From assembly GCF_947581735.1 (NCBI RefSeq), contig NZ_CANPVT010000045.1:1-64000 (forward strand): a stretch of 64,000 nucleotides of DNA, written 5' to 3'. Positions 43,518-51,692 of this stretch are shown piece by piece. Source of the stretch: Candidatus Palauibacter soopunensis (GTDB taxonomy: Bacteria; Gemmatimonadota; Gemmatimonadetes; Palauibacterales; Palauibacteraceae). Numbering within the stretch: position 1 is the stretch's first letter; every line of letters starts with the position of its first letter. The notes beneath the pieces were generated by a model, which was given only the letters and a program-made list of their open reading frames with translations, ran no database searches and had not been told where the DNA came from. The translations under genes and the position numbers were made by a program.

Positions 43518-44972
43518 ATGGGCATGCGGAGGTTCGGAGGACTCGTCACGGTCGTACTGGTCGCGTCGTGCCTCCTGTGTCCCGGTTCGGCCGTCGCCCA
43601 GGAAGCCGCCGACTTGCTGGAGGCCCTCGAAGCTCGCCTCGGCCAAGCGCGCGAGAACGCGATCCACCTCCTCGCGCCGTCTTCGTTCGAGGAGGCCGCG
43701 GACCGGTTGGAGGACGCGTCGCGTCGTCTGAGGGACGGCCGACAGGACGCGCGGTTCGAGGAGCTGCTGGGCGAAGCCGGCCGCTGGCTCGCCGCGGCGC
43801 AGGGGATCGCGGCCGCGGGCCGGCCGCACTTCCGGGAGGCGCTCGCGGCCCGGGACGAAGCCCGCGCCTCCGAAGCCGAGACCCGGGCGGTCGAAGGGTG
43901 GGCGAGAGCCGAGTCAGAACTCGAGGCGGCCGGCCGCCGCCTGGAACGCGAGGATATGGAAGACGTCGCCGTGCGAACGGCCCGCGCGACCGTGCTCTAC
44001 CGGCGGGCGACCCGGGCCGCGCGGCGCGACGAGTTTCTGGGAGCGGCGGTCCAGGCGCGCGCCGCCGCGATGAACGCGGGCGCGAGCGCGTTGGCCCCGG
44101 GCGCGTTCGACGCGGGCGAGGCGCACCTGGCGCGCGCGGAAGCGGCGATCGAGATCCTCGCTCCGGTGGAGGGGCCGGCGCGGTCCGGAGAAGCCGCGTT
44201 GGCCGCATTCTCCCGCGCGCACCGCATCGCCGCCCTGTTCGACAGCGTGCGCCGGCGCCATGTGTCGGTGGAACGACTGGTCGACGCGCATGAGGCGGAC
44301 CTCGCGCGCCTCGCGGAAGCCGCGGATGTGGAGCCCATCCGGAGCGACGCCGGCGAAACGGCCGCGCGCATCGCGGGGGCCATCTCGCGCCTGCGGGCGG
44401 ACAACGAGCGGCTGGGCGCCGAGTTGGCGGACGAACGCGCGCGGACGTCGGAACTCGGCAGCCGGCTGGCCTCGCTCGAAGAACGTCTGGCCGACTTCGA
44501 ACGGCGGTTCACGGGAGCTCGGGACGAGTTGCTCGCGGTCCGCGAGCGGGAGGCGCGGCTGCGCGAGGTCCAGGGCCTCTTCACGCCTTCGGAAGGGGAA
44601 GTCCTGCTCGTCGGAGACCGGCTCGTCCTCCGGCTGTTCGGCCTCACCTTCGAGCCCGCGCGGGCCGAGATCGACGAGGCGCTGTACCCTCTGCTCACGA
44701 AGGTTCAGCGCGTCATCACGACCTTTCCGGGTGCCAGTCTGCGGATCGAAGGGCACACCGACTCACAGGGCGGGACGCGCGGGAACCAGGCGCTGAGTCA
44801 GCAGCGGGCCATCGCCGTGCGCGAGCACCTGCTCGCCCGGGTGCCCATTCCGTCCTCGCGGGTGGAGGCGACCGGCCTCGGCGAGGAACGCCCGATCGCG
44901 AGTAACGAGACGGAGGAAGGACGCGCGCGGAACCGCCGGATCGAGATCGTCCTCACGCTGCCCGGGAACTGA
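43518..44972 (+). CDS. OmpA-family protein with DUF4398-like helical N-region
   Basis: From ATG 43518 (GGAAAAA upstream) the product is 484 aa; an upstream in-frame start would place 24 residues before the signal peptide. The signal sequence ends at AVAQ. Most of the protein is long Ala/Glu/Arg-rich helices with heptad character, including DUF4398-like SSFEEAADRLEDASRRL repeats and a coiled coil (RADNERLGAELADERARTSE). The last 120 residues form an OmpA peptidoglycan-binding domain (LRIEGHTDSQGG, RAIAVREHLL, NRRIEIVL). It probably tethers the envelope to peptidoglycan. Its stop lies six bases from the convergent 72-aa gene. Confidence 0.88.
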   Translation: MGMRRFGGLVTVVLVASCLLCPGSAVAQEAADLLEALEARLGQARENAIHLLAPSSFEEAADRLEDASRRLRDGRQDARFEELLGEAGRWLAAAQGIAAAGRPHFREALAARDEARASEAETRAVEGWARAESELEAAGRRLEREDMEDVAVRTARATVLYRRATRAARRDEFLGAAVQARAAAMNAGASALAPGAFDAGEAHLARAEAAIEILAPVEGPARSGEAALAAFSRAHRIAALFDSVRRRHVSVERLVDAHEADLARLAEAADVEPIRSDAGETAARIAGAISRLRADNERLGAELADERARTSELGSRLASLEERLADFERRFTGARDELLAVREREARLREVQGLFTPSEGEVLLVGDRLVLRLFGLTFEPARAEIDEALYPLLTKVQRVITTFPGASLRIEGHTDSQGGTRGNQALSQQRAIAVREHLLARVPIPSSRVEATGLGEERPIASNETEEGRARNRRIEIVLTLPGN

Positions 44973-44978
44973 CGCGCC

Positions 44979-45197
44979 TCAGTCGCGGGAGCGCTCCGCC
45001 TGTACCGCGGCGATCACACCCCACACCGCCGCTCCCACCGCGAGGCCCGTCCCGATCCAGCGGCCGACCTCCGCCCAGCGTCCGGGCCGTCCCGTCCGCC
45101 AGGGCCGGGTGATCTCGCGCTGCCAGTACTCCACTTCGCCGGAGATCAGCTCCCGGGCCACCTCCGCGGCCGGGCCGGCCAGTCGCCTCGGGTCCAC
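44979..45197 (-). CDS. Small single-pass membrane protein
   Basis: This 72-aa protein starts at GTG 45197, four bases after the stop of the enoyl reductase gene. An amphipathic N-terminal half (EVARELISGEVEYWQREITR) is followed by one transmembrane helix (WIGTGLAVGAAVWGVIAAV) and a short charged tail. I know no family. Close spacing and conserved reading direction suggest cotranslation with the upstream reductase. Confidence 0.55.
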   Translation of the reverse strand: MDPRRLAGPAAEVARELISGEVEYWQREITRPWRTGRPGRWAEVGRWIGTGLAVGAAVWGVIAAVQAERSRD

Positions 45198-45201
45198 GTC
45201 C

Positions 45202-46005
45202 TCAATCCCCCGGCGGCTTTGAGCCGACGAAGTCCTCGCCTCCGTCCACGCGGATCGTGTTCCCCGTCATCCACCCCGTTTCCGGCATGGCGAGCGCGAC
45301 CATGCAGCGCGCCACGTCTTCCGGGGTTCCCAGTCGCCCGTGTGGGTTCTGGGCCGCGGCTTCGGCGATCATGTGCTCCGCGCCGGGGATCTTTCGAAGC
45401 GCGGGCGTATCCGTCACGCCGGCGCGGATCGAGTTGACCGTAATGCCCTTCCCGGCGAGCTCGAGCGCGAGTTGGCGGCAGTGCGATTCGAGCGCGGCCT
45501 TGGCCGCGGAAACGGCCCCGTAGGAAGGGATCACGCGGTCGCCGCCGGACGAGGTCATGGCGAAGATCCGGCCGCCTTCGCCCATCAGGTCGCGCTCGAG
45601 CAGCCCCTGGGTCCAGTAGACGAGCGTATGGGCCATGACGTCCAGCGTCATGTTCATCTGCTCCGGACTCATCCCGGGAGCGTCGTCGGGCACGAAGGGC
45701 AGCAGTGTTCCGAAGGCCAGGGAGTGCATCAGCACGCGAACGGAACCCGGGCCCGCGCTCTCCGCGATTTCGTCCAGGATCCTGTCGCGCTTCTTCGCGG
45801 ACGCCGCGTTCGCGTTGAAGAACATGGCGCGCCGTCCGCGCGATTCGATCAGGTCCCGAATCTCTCCGACATGGGCGAGCCCCGCTCGCCGGTCCAGGTG
45901 TACCCCGTAGATGTCGTAGCCGGCTTCGGCGAACCCCAGCGCGGCCGCTCCGCCAAAGCCGCTCGAGGCTCCGAGAATCAACGCGCCAGGCGCGGAATCC
46001 GTCAC
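45202..46005 (-). CDS. Enoyl-ACP reductase of FabL/FabI type (SDR fold)
   Basis: The start at GTG 46005 has GGAGGG six bases upstream; GTG 46032 is an alternative. The 267-aa protein has an SDR nucleotide-binding turn (LILGASSGFGGAAALGF) and a catalytic pair Y162-K169 in SYGAVSAAK. A Y-x6-K spacing is the mark of FabI/FabL enoyl reductases rather than ordinary Y-x3-K dehydrogenases. ALILGASSG and the C-terminal WMTGNTIRVDGGE are closer to FabL, the NADPH-type enzyme. It would reduce enoyl-ACP in the last step of fatty-acid elongation. Whether it is the main enzyme is unknown. Confidence 0.82.
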   Translation of the reverse strand: MTDSAPGALILGASSGFGGAAALGFAEAGYDIYGVHLDRRAGLAHVGEIRDLIESRGRRAMFFNANAASAKKRDRILDEIAESAGPGSVRVLMHSLAFGTLLPFVPDDAPGMSPEQMNMTLDVMAHTLVYWTQGLLERDLMGEGGRIFAMTSSGGDRVIPSYGAVSAAKAALESHCRQLALELAGKGITVNSIRAGVTDTPALRKIPGAEHMIAEAAAQNPHGRLGTPEDVARCMVALAMPETGWMTGNTIRVDGGEDFVGSKPPGD

Positions 46006-46570
46006 TCGCGTCCCTCCGTTTCCGTCCGTCACAAGGCCATCCCCGCGCCTCCGTCACCCCGCGGGAGTCGGTGCGCACAGCATAGCCGTCCACCCCCCGG
46101 GTCGCACGGTCGAGGACCCTCCGACGGCCCGCGGCGACGCCCAACGGCGAAGCATCCGGCGAGCCGGCCGTGCATCGGCGGCAATCCATATTTTTCGAAA
46201 AAAATCATGCGCGCGCCCGTTCTCCCGAATCGCCATCGCAGCCCGTTCATCGCCGCATATCACGGGCATGTACGCTGTGCGGGAGCGGCCTGGACGCGAA
46301 GCGGATTAGCGGCACAATCCACACACGATCTGAAGTTTTGGACGATCATTCAACAGTCACGTAACGCGCTACTGTGCAGCATGTTACGATCTCATTTCAC
46401 AATCCCCCATTCCTGGGGGGGACGGGTCGTCTGCTTGCAGGAGCGGGAACGTCGATCCTATCCTCAAAGCGCGATGGGAAATGCACGGCGCCCGATTGCA
46501 GCGGACCTCCGCGGTCCGTTCCGATACAGAGAGCGAAACCCTCGAATTTCTTGCGAGTGTATCCTTGACT
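46006..46570. other. 565-bp intergenic stretch without a supported gene
   Basis: I see no convincing coding region here. It holds a perfect 12-bp palindrome TTTTTCGAAAAA at 46191-46202 in an AT-rich patch. A small hairpin (CCCCC, 6-nt loop, GGGGG) lies near 46408-46425. GC is lower than in the neighbours. Confidence 0.6.
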
Positions 46571-46753
46571 ATGATGGCATCATCCGACTGTAGCCTCGTC
46601 AACGTCGTCGTGGATCTCCCCAAGGAGCTTGCTGCGGATGTGGAGGCCGTGCGGCAGCGGGATCCGGAGTTCCTCGAACGAGCCATTCAGTACGTCCTGG
46701 CCCGCCGCGTCATCTTCGAAGAACTCAAGACCCACGCTTCGAGACACCGCTGA
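46571..46753 (+). CDS. Small antitoxin-like protein
   Basis: This 60-aa protein starts at ATG 46571 (an ATG at 46574 is equally possible). A strand (SLVNVVVDLPKEL) is followed by helices (ELAADVEAVRQRDPEFLERAIQYVLARR), which resembles short ribbon-helix-helix or VapB-like proteins. No toxin follows, so if it is an antitoxin it is an orphan. A longer in-frame start at 46481 is less likely. Confidence in the coding call is moderate. Confidence 0.5.
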   Translation: MMASSDCSLVNVVVDLPKELAADVEAVRQRDPEFLERAIQYVLARRVIFEELKTHASRHR

Positions 46754-46910
46754 GAAGGATGGCCGGTGCGCCCGCCCGGGCGCGGCTCCGGCCGCCAGGT
46801 GAGGTCCCCGCCGCAGTTCCGGCAGCCCGTGGCACGGGCTGTCAGGCGTTGACGCCCGTCCCGCCCGGGGCTAAATCGCGCAGGGAGTTGGTGAGTGGGG
46901 AGGTGAGGGG

Positions 46911-47324
46911 TTGGCCAGCGATTGCGAGCCGAGTATAGCCGTGTCCTCCGATACGGAGCGTCCATCGCCCGGTCGGGATGCCGAGAGGGGATCGGAGTCC
47001 GACGAAGGCGTCCTGCGGGCCAAATACGCCGACTACTGCTCGGCTCAACTCACCGAAGTATTCCTCTCCCTGTCTGAAGAGCGCATCTACGAAATCGTGG
47101 AAGAAGAAGCCCGGGCGCAGGCCTTCGGCCAGGAGCGCCTCGGGTTTCAGACGATGGTCCGACTCGCGACCAAGCGACTGCGGGAGAGCGTGCCGCTGCC
47201 CGATTTCGAGACGTGGCGCCGAGATTACGAAGCTGCCCCCGAAGAGTACGAGGAGTACCTGATGGGCCTGTGGCGGCAGCGTTCGGAGGAAGGTTCGGAG
47301 GAGGAGACCCCGGAGACCGATTGA
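46911..47324 (+). CDS. Hypothetical acidic protein
   Basis: This 137-aa protein is started at TTG 46911, which follows GGAGGTG by five bases; a GTG at 46941 is a weaker choice. The N-terminal 35 residues are hydrophilic and probably flexible. The rest is predicted helical (LTEVFLSLSEERIYEIVEEEARAQ) with a charged tail (EEGSEEETPETD). No cysteine pairs or membrane segments are evident. I recognise no family. It leads a short plus-strand run with the 103-aa gene and the glycosyltransferase. Confidence 0.6.
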   Translation: MASDCEPSIAVSSDTERPSPGRDAERGSESDEGVLRAKYADYCSAQLTEVFLSLSEERIYEIVEEEARAQAFGQERLGFQTMVRLATKRLRESVPLPDFETWRRDYEAAPEEYEEYLMGLWRQRSEEGSEEETPETD

Positions 47325-47344
47325 ATCGGTGGAATCGAGGGGGG

Positions 47345-47656
47345 ATGGCTGGAGATCAGCACGACGCACCGGACAGCGCCGAAGAAGGACGCCCCCAACT
47401 GCGGATGTGGGACGAAACGGGCCAGGAGACGGCCATCGGAAGCCTCGATGACGGGGAACGCCGGTGGAAGATCCTGGTCATCGCCGAACCGGTCGCCGAC
47501 GACCTCGTGCGGGGCTGGCTCTCCTTTCGGCTCGACGACGAGAAGTACGACACGGCGCCGGTGATCATGGAGGAAACGGTGGCGCGCGTCGTCGAGCGGG
47601 CCGTCGAACTCCCCGAGCCCATGTTGCGACAGCTCTTCGGTTCGGCTCGGCGGTGA
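47345..47656 (+). CDS. Hypothetical protein
   Basis: This 103-aa soluble protein starts at ATG 47345, 20 bp after the preceding gene. The central part alternates strands and helices (RRWKILVIAEPVADDLVRGW, FRLDDEKYDTAPVIM), then a helix (ETVARVVERAVELPEPMLRQLF). It has no signal peptide. I know no homologous family. Its stop overlaps the GTG of the membrane glycosyltransferase by four bases (GTGA), so it is likely translated from the same message. Confidence 0.65.
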   Translation: MAGDQHDAPDSAEEGRPQLRMWDETGQETAIGSLDDGERRWKILVIAEPVADDLVRGWLSFRLDDEKYDTAPVIMEETVARVVERAVELPEPMLRQLFGSARR

Positions 47657-48993
47657 CGTCGGCGGGTCCACCCGCTGACGCAGGCGCAGGCCGGCTCTGG
47701 CTTCTCGTGGCCGTCGAGGCGGCGGCGCTCTGGGGAATGACCTGGGGTGGATCCGGCACGCCGTGGCCGGCGATTCCGCTGTGGATCGTCGCGTTCGCGG
47801 CCTATCTCGGGGCGGTCCGCTACGCCGCCGCGCCGCGCCGGGCGGGTTCGATCCGCCGACAGGCATGGACCGCCGGGATCGCTCTCCGGGCGGGGGTCTT
47901 TCTCGCGGCGCCCGCCCTTTCCGAAGACATCTACCGCTACATGTGGGACGGCTGGGTTCAGTCCAACGGAGTGAATCCCTACGCGCATCCCCCCTCCGCG
48001 TCCGCGCTCGAAGAGCTGCGCACCGCATGGTGGCCGCTCATCAATCACGCGGACGTATCCACGATCTATCCGCCGGGGGCCCAGATCGTGTTCGCGCTCC
48101 TGGCCTCGGTCGGCCCCGCGTGGTGGATCTTCAAGCTGGCGTGGCTGGCGGCGGATCTGCTGGTGGCGCGACTCATCGACCGGCTTTCTTCCGGCCGGAG
48201 CGTCCTCCCGCTTCTGCTCTACCTCTGGTCTCCGCTCGTCGTCATCGAAGTCGCCTGGAGCGGGCACCTGGACCCGCTCGGGGTCGCGCCCATGCTGGGC
48301 GCCGTGGCGCTCGCGGGCAGCGCGGCCCTTCCGGCGTGGCGCTCCGGTGCCCTCCTGGGGCTCGGCGCCGCGCTGAAGTTCGCCCCTCTCGCCGCGCTCC
48401 CGGCCCTCTTCCGGCTGCGCGGCGCCGGGGCGCTCGCCGCCGCCGTCCTCGTGCCCGTCCTTCTCTACGTGCCCTACATGGGCGCGGGACCGGCCCTCTT
48501 CGACGGCCTGCGGACCTACGCGGACCTCTGGGCGTTCAACGGCGGCCTCTACCGGGTACTCGAACGGCTGCCGGGGCATCCCGATCTCGCGAAATGGATC
48601 GGTGCGTCGATCGTCGGCGCCATCGCGCTGGGCGCTGCCCTCCGACGCTGGCCGCTGGAGCGCGTTCTCCTGTGGACGATCGGATCCGCCCTCGTCCTCT
48701 CTCCGACCCTCCACCCATGGTATCTGCTATGGGTGCTCCCCTTCGCCTGTCTCTCGGCGAATCGGGGCTGGCTCCTGTTCAGCGGAACCGTGTTCCTCGC
48801 ATACGCCGGGCGGGACGCCTACCTCGCCACCGGCGCGTGGCCGGAACCTGTCTGGCTGGTGTGGCTGATCCACGGGCCGCCGCTGGCCCTTCTAGCCTGG
48901 GACGGCTGGCGCGGGCGCGGTTCTCAGGGACTCGCGCGTGGTGAGCGCGTAGCCCGCGGCGAAGAGGGCCGTGAAGGGCAGGACGGCGGGTGA
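47653..48993 (+). CDS. GT-C type membrane glycosyltransferase (mannosyltransferase-like)
   Basis: The GTG at 47653 overlaps the upstream gene. The 446-aa product has about ten to eleven membrane helices. The first periplasmic loop carries LSEDIYRYMWDGWVQSNGVN with acidic residues typical of polyprenyl-phosphate-sugar dependent GT-C enzymes. NHADVSTIYPPGAQIV and LHPWYLLWVLPF further support the DUF2029/GT87-like group. It probably adds a sugar from a lipid donor to a glycan or lipid outside the membrane. The last 32 residues are Gly/Arg-rich and overlap the convergent GT2 gene by 102 bp, so they look like read-through past a lost stop codon. Confidence 0.8.
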   Translation: MTSAGPPADAGAGRLWLLVAVEAAALWGMTWGGSGTPWPAIPLWIVAFAAYLGAVRYAAAPRRAGSIRRQAWTAGIALRAGVFLAAPALSEDIYRYMWDGWVQSNGVNPYAHPPSASALEELRTAWWPLINHADVSTIYPPGAQIVFALLASVGPAWWIFKLAWLAADLLVARLIDRLSSGRSVLPLLLYLWSPLVVIEVAWSGHLDPLGVAPMLGAVALAGSAALPAWRSGALLGLGAALKFAPLAALPALFRLRGAGALAAAVLVPVLLYVPYMGAGPALFDGLRTYADLWAFNGGLYRVLERLPGHPDLAKWIGASIVGAIALGAALRRWPLERVLLWTIGSALVLSPTLHPWYLLWVLPFACLSANRGWLLFSGTVFLAYAGRDAYLATGAWPEPVWLVWLIHGPPLALLAWDGWRGRGSQGLARGERVARGEEGREGQDGG

Positions 48994-50325
48994 TCCGACG
49001 AGCGCCGTGTTCACGACGGCGCCGGCGAGCGCGGCGGCGAGCGACAGGCGCAGGAGCGCCGGGCCGCCCGAGAGCCGTACTCGATACGCCACGACGGGGT
49101 GGAAGCCGCGTTTCGGCGTGCGGACGAAGGGGGTTCGGGTCCCGCGGCAGCCCCGCGCGACGGCGAAGGTGAGGGGGACGCCGAGTCCCAGCCCGAGGAG
49201 CAGGGCTTCGACGATGCGGCGACCGAGCCGCCGCCGCCCGCGGATCCACCCGGCGGACCCGTAGAAGAGCACGAACGGGACCGTGGCGAGGAGCACGGCG
49301 GCCACATGTACGGCGGTCGGAAGACCGAAGCCGGTCGCCGTCGCCCACCCGGCCCCCGCCAGCGCCGCCGCCATCGTCAGCGTCAGCGGATGGACGACGT
49401 GTCCGACGAGATGGGCCGTCGCCTCGAACTTGATCGCCGCCGGCACGGGGGCGCGCCAGATCCGCGGCAGCAGCTTCTTCGCGCTCTGGATTCCGCCCTG
49501 CGTCCACCGGCTCTGCTGGATCTCAACCGCGCGCAGATTCGCCGGCAGCTCGGCGGGAACCCGGACGTCGTCCCGGTACACGAATCGCCAGCCCGCGAGT
49601 TGGGCGCGGTAGCTGAGGTCGACATCCTCGGTCAGGGTGTCGCTCTGCCAGCCTCCGGCCGCCTGTACGCACGCTCTGCGCCACATGCCGCCGGAGCCGT
49701 TGAAGTTGAAGAAAAGGCCGGCCCGGTATCGCGCCTCGTGCTCGATGGCGAAATGCGCGTCGAGGAAGAGCGCCTGTGCCCGCGTCAGCCAGGTCGCGTC
49801 GGGCGCGAGGTGGTCCCAGGCCGCCTGCACCGCCCCCACGCCGGGGTCGGCGAAGGGGGGGAGCAACTCCCGGATCAACTCCGGGGGCGGGACGAAATCC
49901 GCGTCCAGCACGAGCAGGAAATCACCGCGGGCGAGGGAGACGCCGTGGGCGAGCGCGCCGGCCTTGAATCCTTCGCGGGATCCCCGCCGCACGTGCCGGA
50001 CGTCGATCCCGCGGGCCCGCCACTCGCGCACCCGCCGCGCCGCGATCGCCACCGTCTCGTCGTCCGAGTCGTCGAGCAACTGGATCTCGAGGCGGTCCGC
50101 CGGATAGCGGAGGCGGCAGGCCGCGTCGATGAGCCGTTCGACCACATTGGCTTCGTTGAAGACCGGCAGTTGCACCGTGACGACCGGGAGCGGGCCGTCC
50201 CACGCGCGCGATTCCACCTTCGCGGGCCGGCGCAGCCGCAGCCAGAGCAGGCGCAGGCGATGCGCCCCGAACGGGGCGAGTAGCGCGAGTAGCGCGAGAT
50301 AGGCCAGTGGTGCGACCTCGCTCAT
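48892..50325 (-). CDS. GT2-family processive glycosyltransferase (cellulose/glucomannan synthase-like)
   Basis: This 477-aa membrane enzyme has an N-terminal membrane helix and then the GT-A domain with all signature motifs: LLDDSDDET, LVLDADFVPP (DxD), TEDVDLSYRA (TED) and QQSRW (QxxRW). The C-terminal half has about four or five membrane helices. It resembles CslA-like/bacterial cellulose-synthase-like enzymes that polymerise hexoses from nucleotide sugars and push the chain through the membrane. No BcsB/C partner genes are present. It is translationally coupled (ATGA overlap) with the downstream amidohydrolase gene. Confidence 0.88.
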   Translation of the reverse strand: MSEVAPLAYLALLALLAPFGAHRLRLLWLRLRRPAKVESRAWDGPLPVVTVQLPVFNEANVVERLIDAACRLRYPADRLEIQLLDDSDDETVAIAARRVREWRARGIDVRHVRRGSREGFKAGALAHGVSLARGDFLLVLDADFVPPPELIRELLPPFADPGVGAVQAAWDHLAPDATWLTRAQALFLDAHFAIEHEARYRAGLFFNFNGSGGMWRRACVQAAGGWQSDTLTEDVDLSYRAQLAGWRFVYRDDVRVPAELPANLRAVEIQQSRWTQGGIQSAKKLLPRIWRAPVPAAIKFEATAHLVGHVVHPLTLTMAAALAGAGWATATGFGLPTAVHVAAVLLATVPFVLFYGSAGWIRGRRRLGRRIVEALLLGLGLGVPLTFAVARGCRGTRTPFVRTPKRGFHPVVAYRVRLSGGPALLRLSLAAALAGAVVNTALVGSPAVLPFTALFAAGYALTTRESLRTAPAPAVPG

Positions 50326-51656
50326 GGCCGCGTCCCGACCTCCTCCGTCCCGATCGCATCCGCCCCGATCGCATCCGCCCCGATCACATCCGCGCGGAAG
50401 TCGAGCCGGTCGAGCGCGATCACGCCGTCGCTCATCACGAACAGCACATCCTGATACTGGCCGATGTCGTCGAGCGGGTTGCGGTCGAGGACGAGAAGAT
50501 CCGCCTCGAACCCCGCCGCGACCCGTCCCGTCCGGTCCGCGATGCCGAGCAACTCCGCCGCAACGGTGGTCGCGGCCCGGATCGCATCGAGTTCGCTCAT
50601 CCCGATTCCCACGAATTCCATCAGTTCGTGGCTCATGCGGAGGACGCTCCCGGACCCGTAGCCGGTGTCCGTGGCCGCGACGAGCGGCACCCCGAGCGCG
50701 TGGGCCGCCGCCGCCGTTTCCCGGACGCGGGGGAGCATGTGTCGTCCGCGCACCTGGAGCACCGGATCGTCGTAGTCGCCGCCGGGGACCGTGAGGTCCG
50801 ACACGACCGCGATCGTCGGCACGAGGTAGGTGCCCCGTTCCCGCATGAGGCGGAGCGTTTCATCACCGAGGTACGTCCCGTGCTCGATGCTTCGGACGCC
50901 CGCCGCGACGGCGGCCCGGCCGCCGCGGTCTCCGTGCGCGTGCGCGGCCACCGGAACGCCGCCGCGCGACGCCTCCGCCACCAGCGCCGCCAGTTCCGAC
51001 TCCGTGAAGAACGGCTTGCGGGGGTCGGTCTCCGGCAGGCCCGCGCGCTCGGTCGCGTTGACCTTGATGAAATCCACGCCGCGATCGAGCATCGCGCGCG
51101 CCACCCGCCCCAGCGCCTCGGGGCCCCGCACATCGCGTCCGAGGAGATCGCTGAGCCCCGGCTCATCGAGGAAGAGTCCCTCCGCCGGGCGGGGCCGCAC
51201 ATGGTAGCCCGCGGCGAGGATCTCCGGACCCGCGAGGCTCCCGCGCCGGGACAGTTCCCGCAGACCGACATCGGCGAAGAAGCCCGCCCCCATGCTGCGC
51301 GCCGTCGTGACTCCGGAGAGCAGCGCCCGGCGGGCCGCCTCGAGCGTCCCGATGTGGACGTGGGCGTCGATCAGCCCGGGAACGAGAAAGCGGCCGCCGA
51401 GGTCGATCGTGCGCGCCGCGGCGGGGATCTCTCCCTCCGCCACGACGGAAACGATGACTCCGTCCCGAACCACGACCGTCGCGTTCGCGAGGACGCCGGA
51501 GGTCGCCGGGTCGATCACCGCGGCGCCGGTGAAGGCGATCGCCTCGCTCTGGCCCGCCACCTGCGCCGGTGCGGCCAGGCAGGCCACCAGGACGCCCACG
51601 CAGCGGGCGAGTCGGAAGCGTCGGGACGCGGTCGCGGCTGAAATGCTGACAGACAT
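50322..51656 (-). CDS. Exported metal-dependent amidohydrolase
   Basis: From ATG 51656 the product is 444 aa with a signal peptide (ACLAAPAQVAG). The amidohydrolase core shows GLIDAHVHIG (metal-binding HxH), FIKVNATER (bridging Lys), AAHAHGDRGG, SIEHGTYLGDE and AATDTGYG (catalytic Asp). It belongs to the imidazolonepropionase/prolidase-like branch that is often secreted, and the substrate is unknown. The C-terminus carries a repeated GADAI sequence encoded by three 15-bp DNA repeats. It is the first gene of the pair with the GT2 enzyme. Confidence 0.85.
   Translation of the reverse strand: MSVSISAATASRRFRLARCVGVLVACLAAPAQVAGQSEAIAFTGAAVIDPATSGVLANATVVVRDGVIVSVVAEGEIPAAARTIDLGGRFLVPGLIDAHVHIGTLEAARRALLSGVTTARSMGAGFFADVGLRELSRRGSLAGPEILAAGYHVRPRPAEGLFLDEPGLSDLLGRDVRGPEALGRVARAMLDRGVDFIKVNATERAGLPETDPRKPFFTESELAALVAEASRGGVPVAAHAHGDRGGRAAVAAGVRSIEHGTYLGDETLRLMRERGTYLVPTIAVVSDLTVPGGDYDDPVLQVRGRHMLPRVRETAAAAHALGVPLVAATDTGYGSGSVLRMSHELMEFVGIGMSELDAIRAATTVAAELLGIADRTGRVAAGFEADLLVLDRNPLDDIGQYQDVLFVMSDGVIALDRLDFRADVIGADAIGADAIGTEEVGTRP
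50350..50394 (-). repeat. Three 15-bp tandem repeats within the amidohydrolase 3' end
   Basis: Three in-frame copies of CCGATCGCATCCGCC (the third with two differences) run from 50350 to 50394 and encode IGADA-type repeats at the protein's C-terminus. This is a simple slippage expansion outside the catalytic domain. Confidence 0.85.
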
Positions 51657-51692
51657 TCGGAACCTCCGGAATCTTGACCGTAAGGCACCAAG

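Noticed and set aside
46170-46568. Two short plus-strand frames in the 46-kb gap
   Set aside because: They lack ribosome-binding sites and recognisable protein character.
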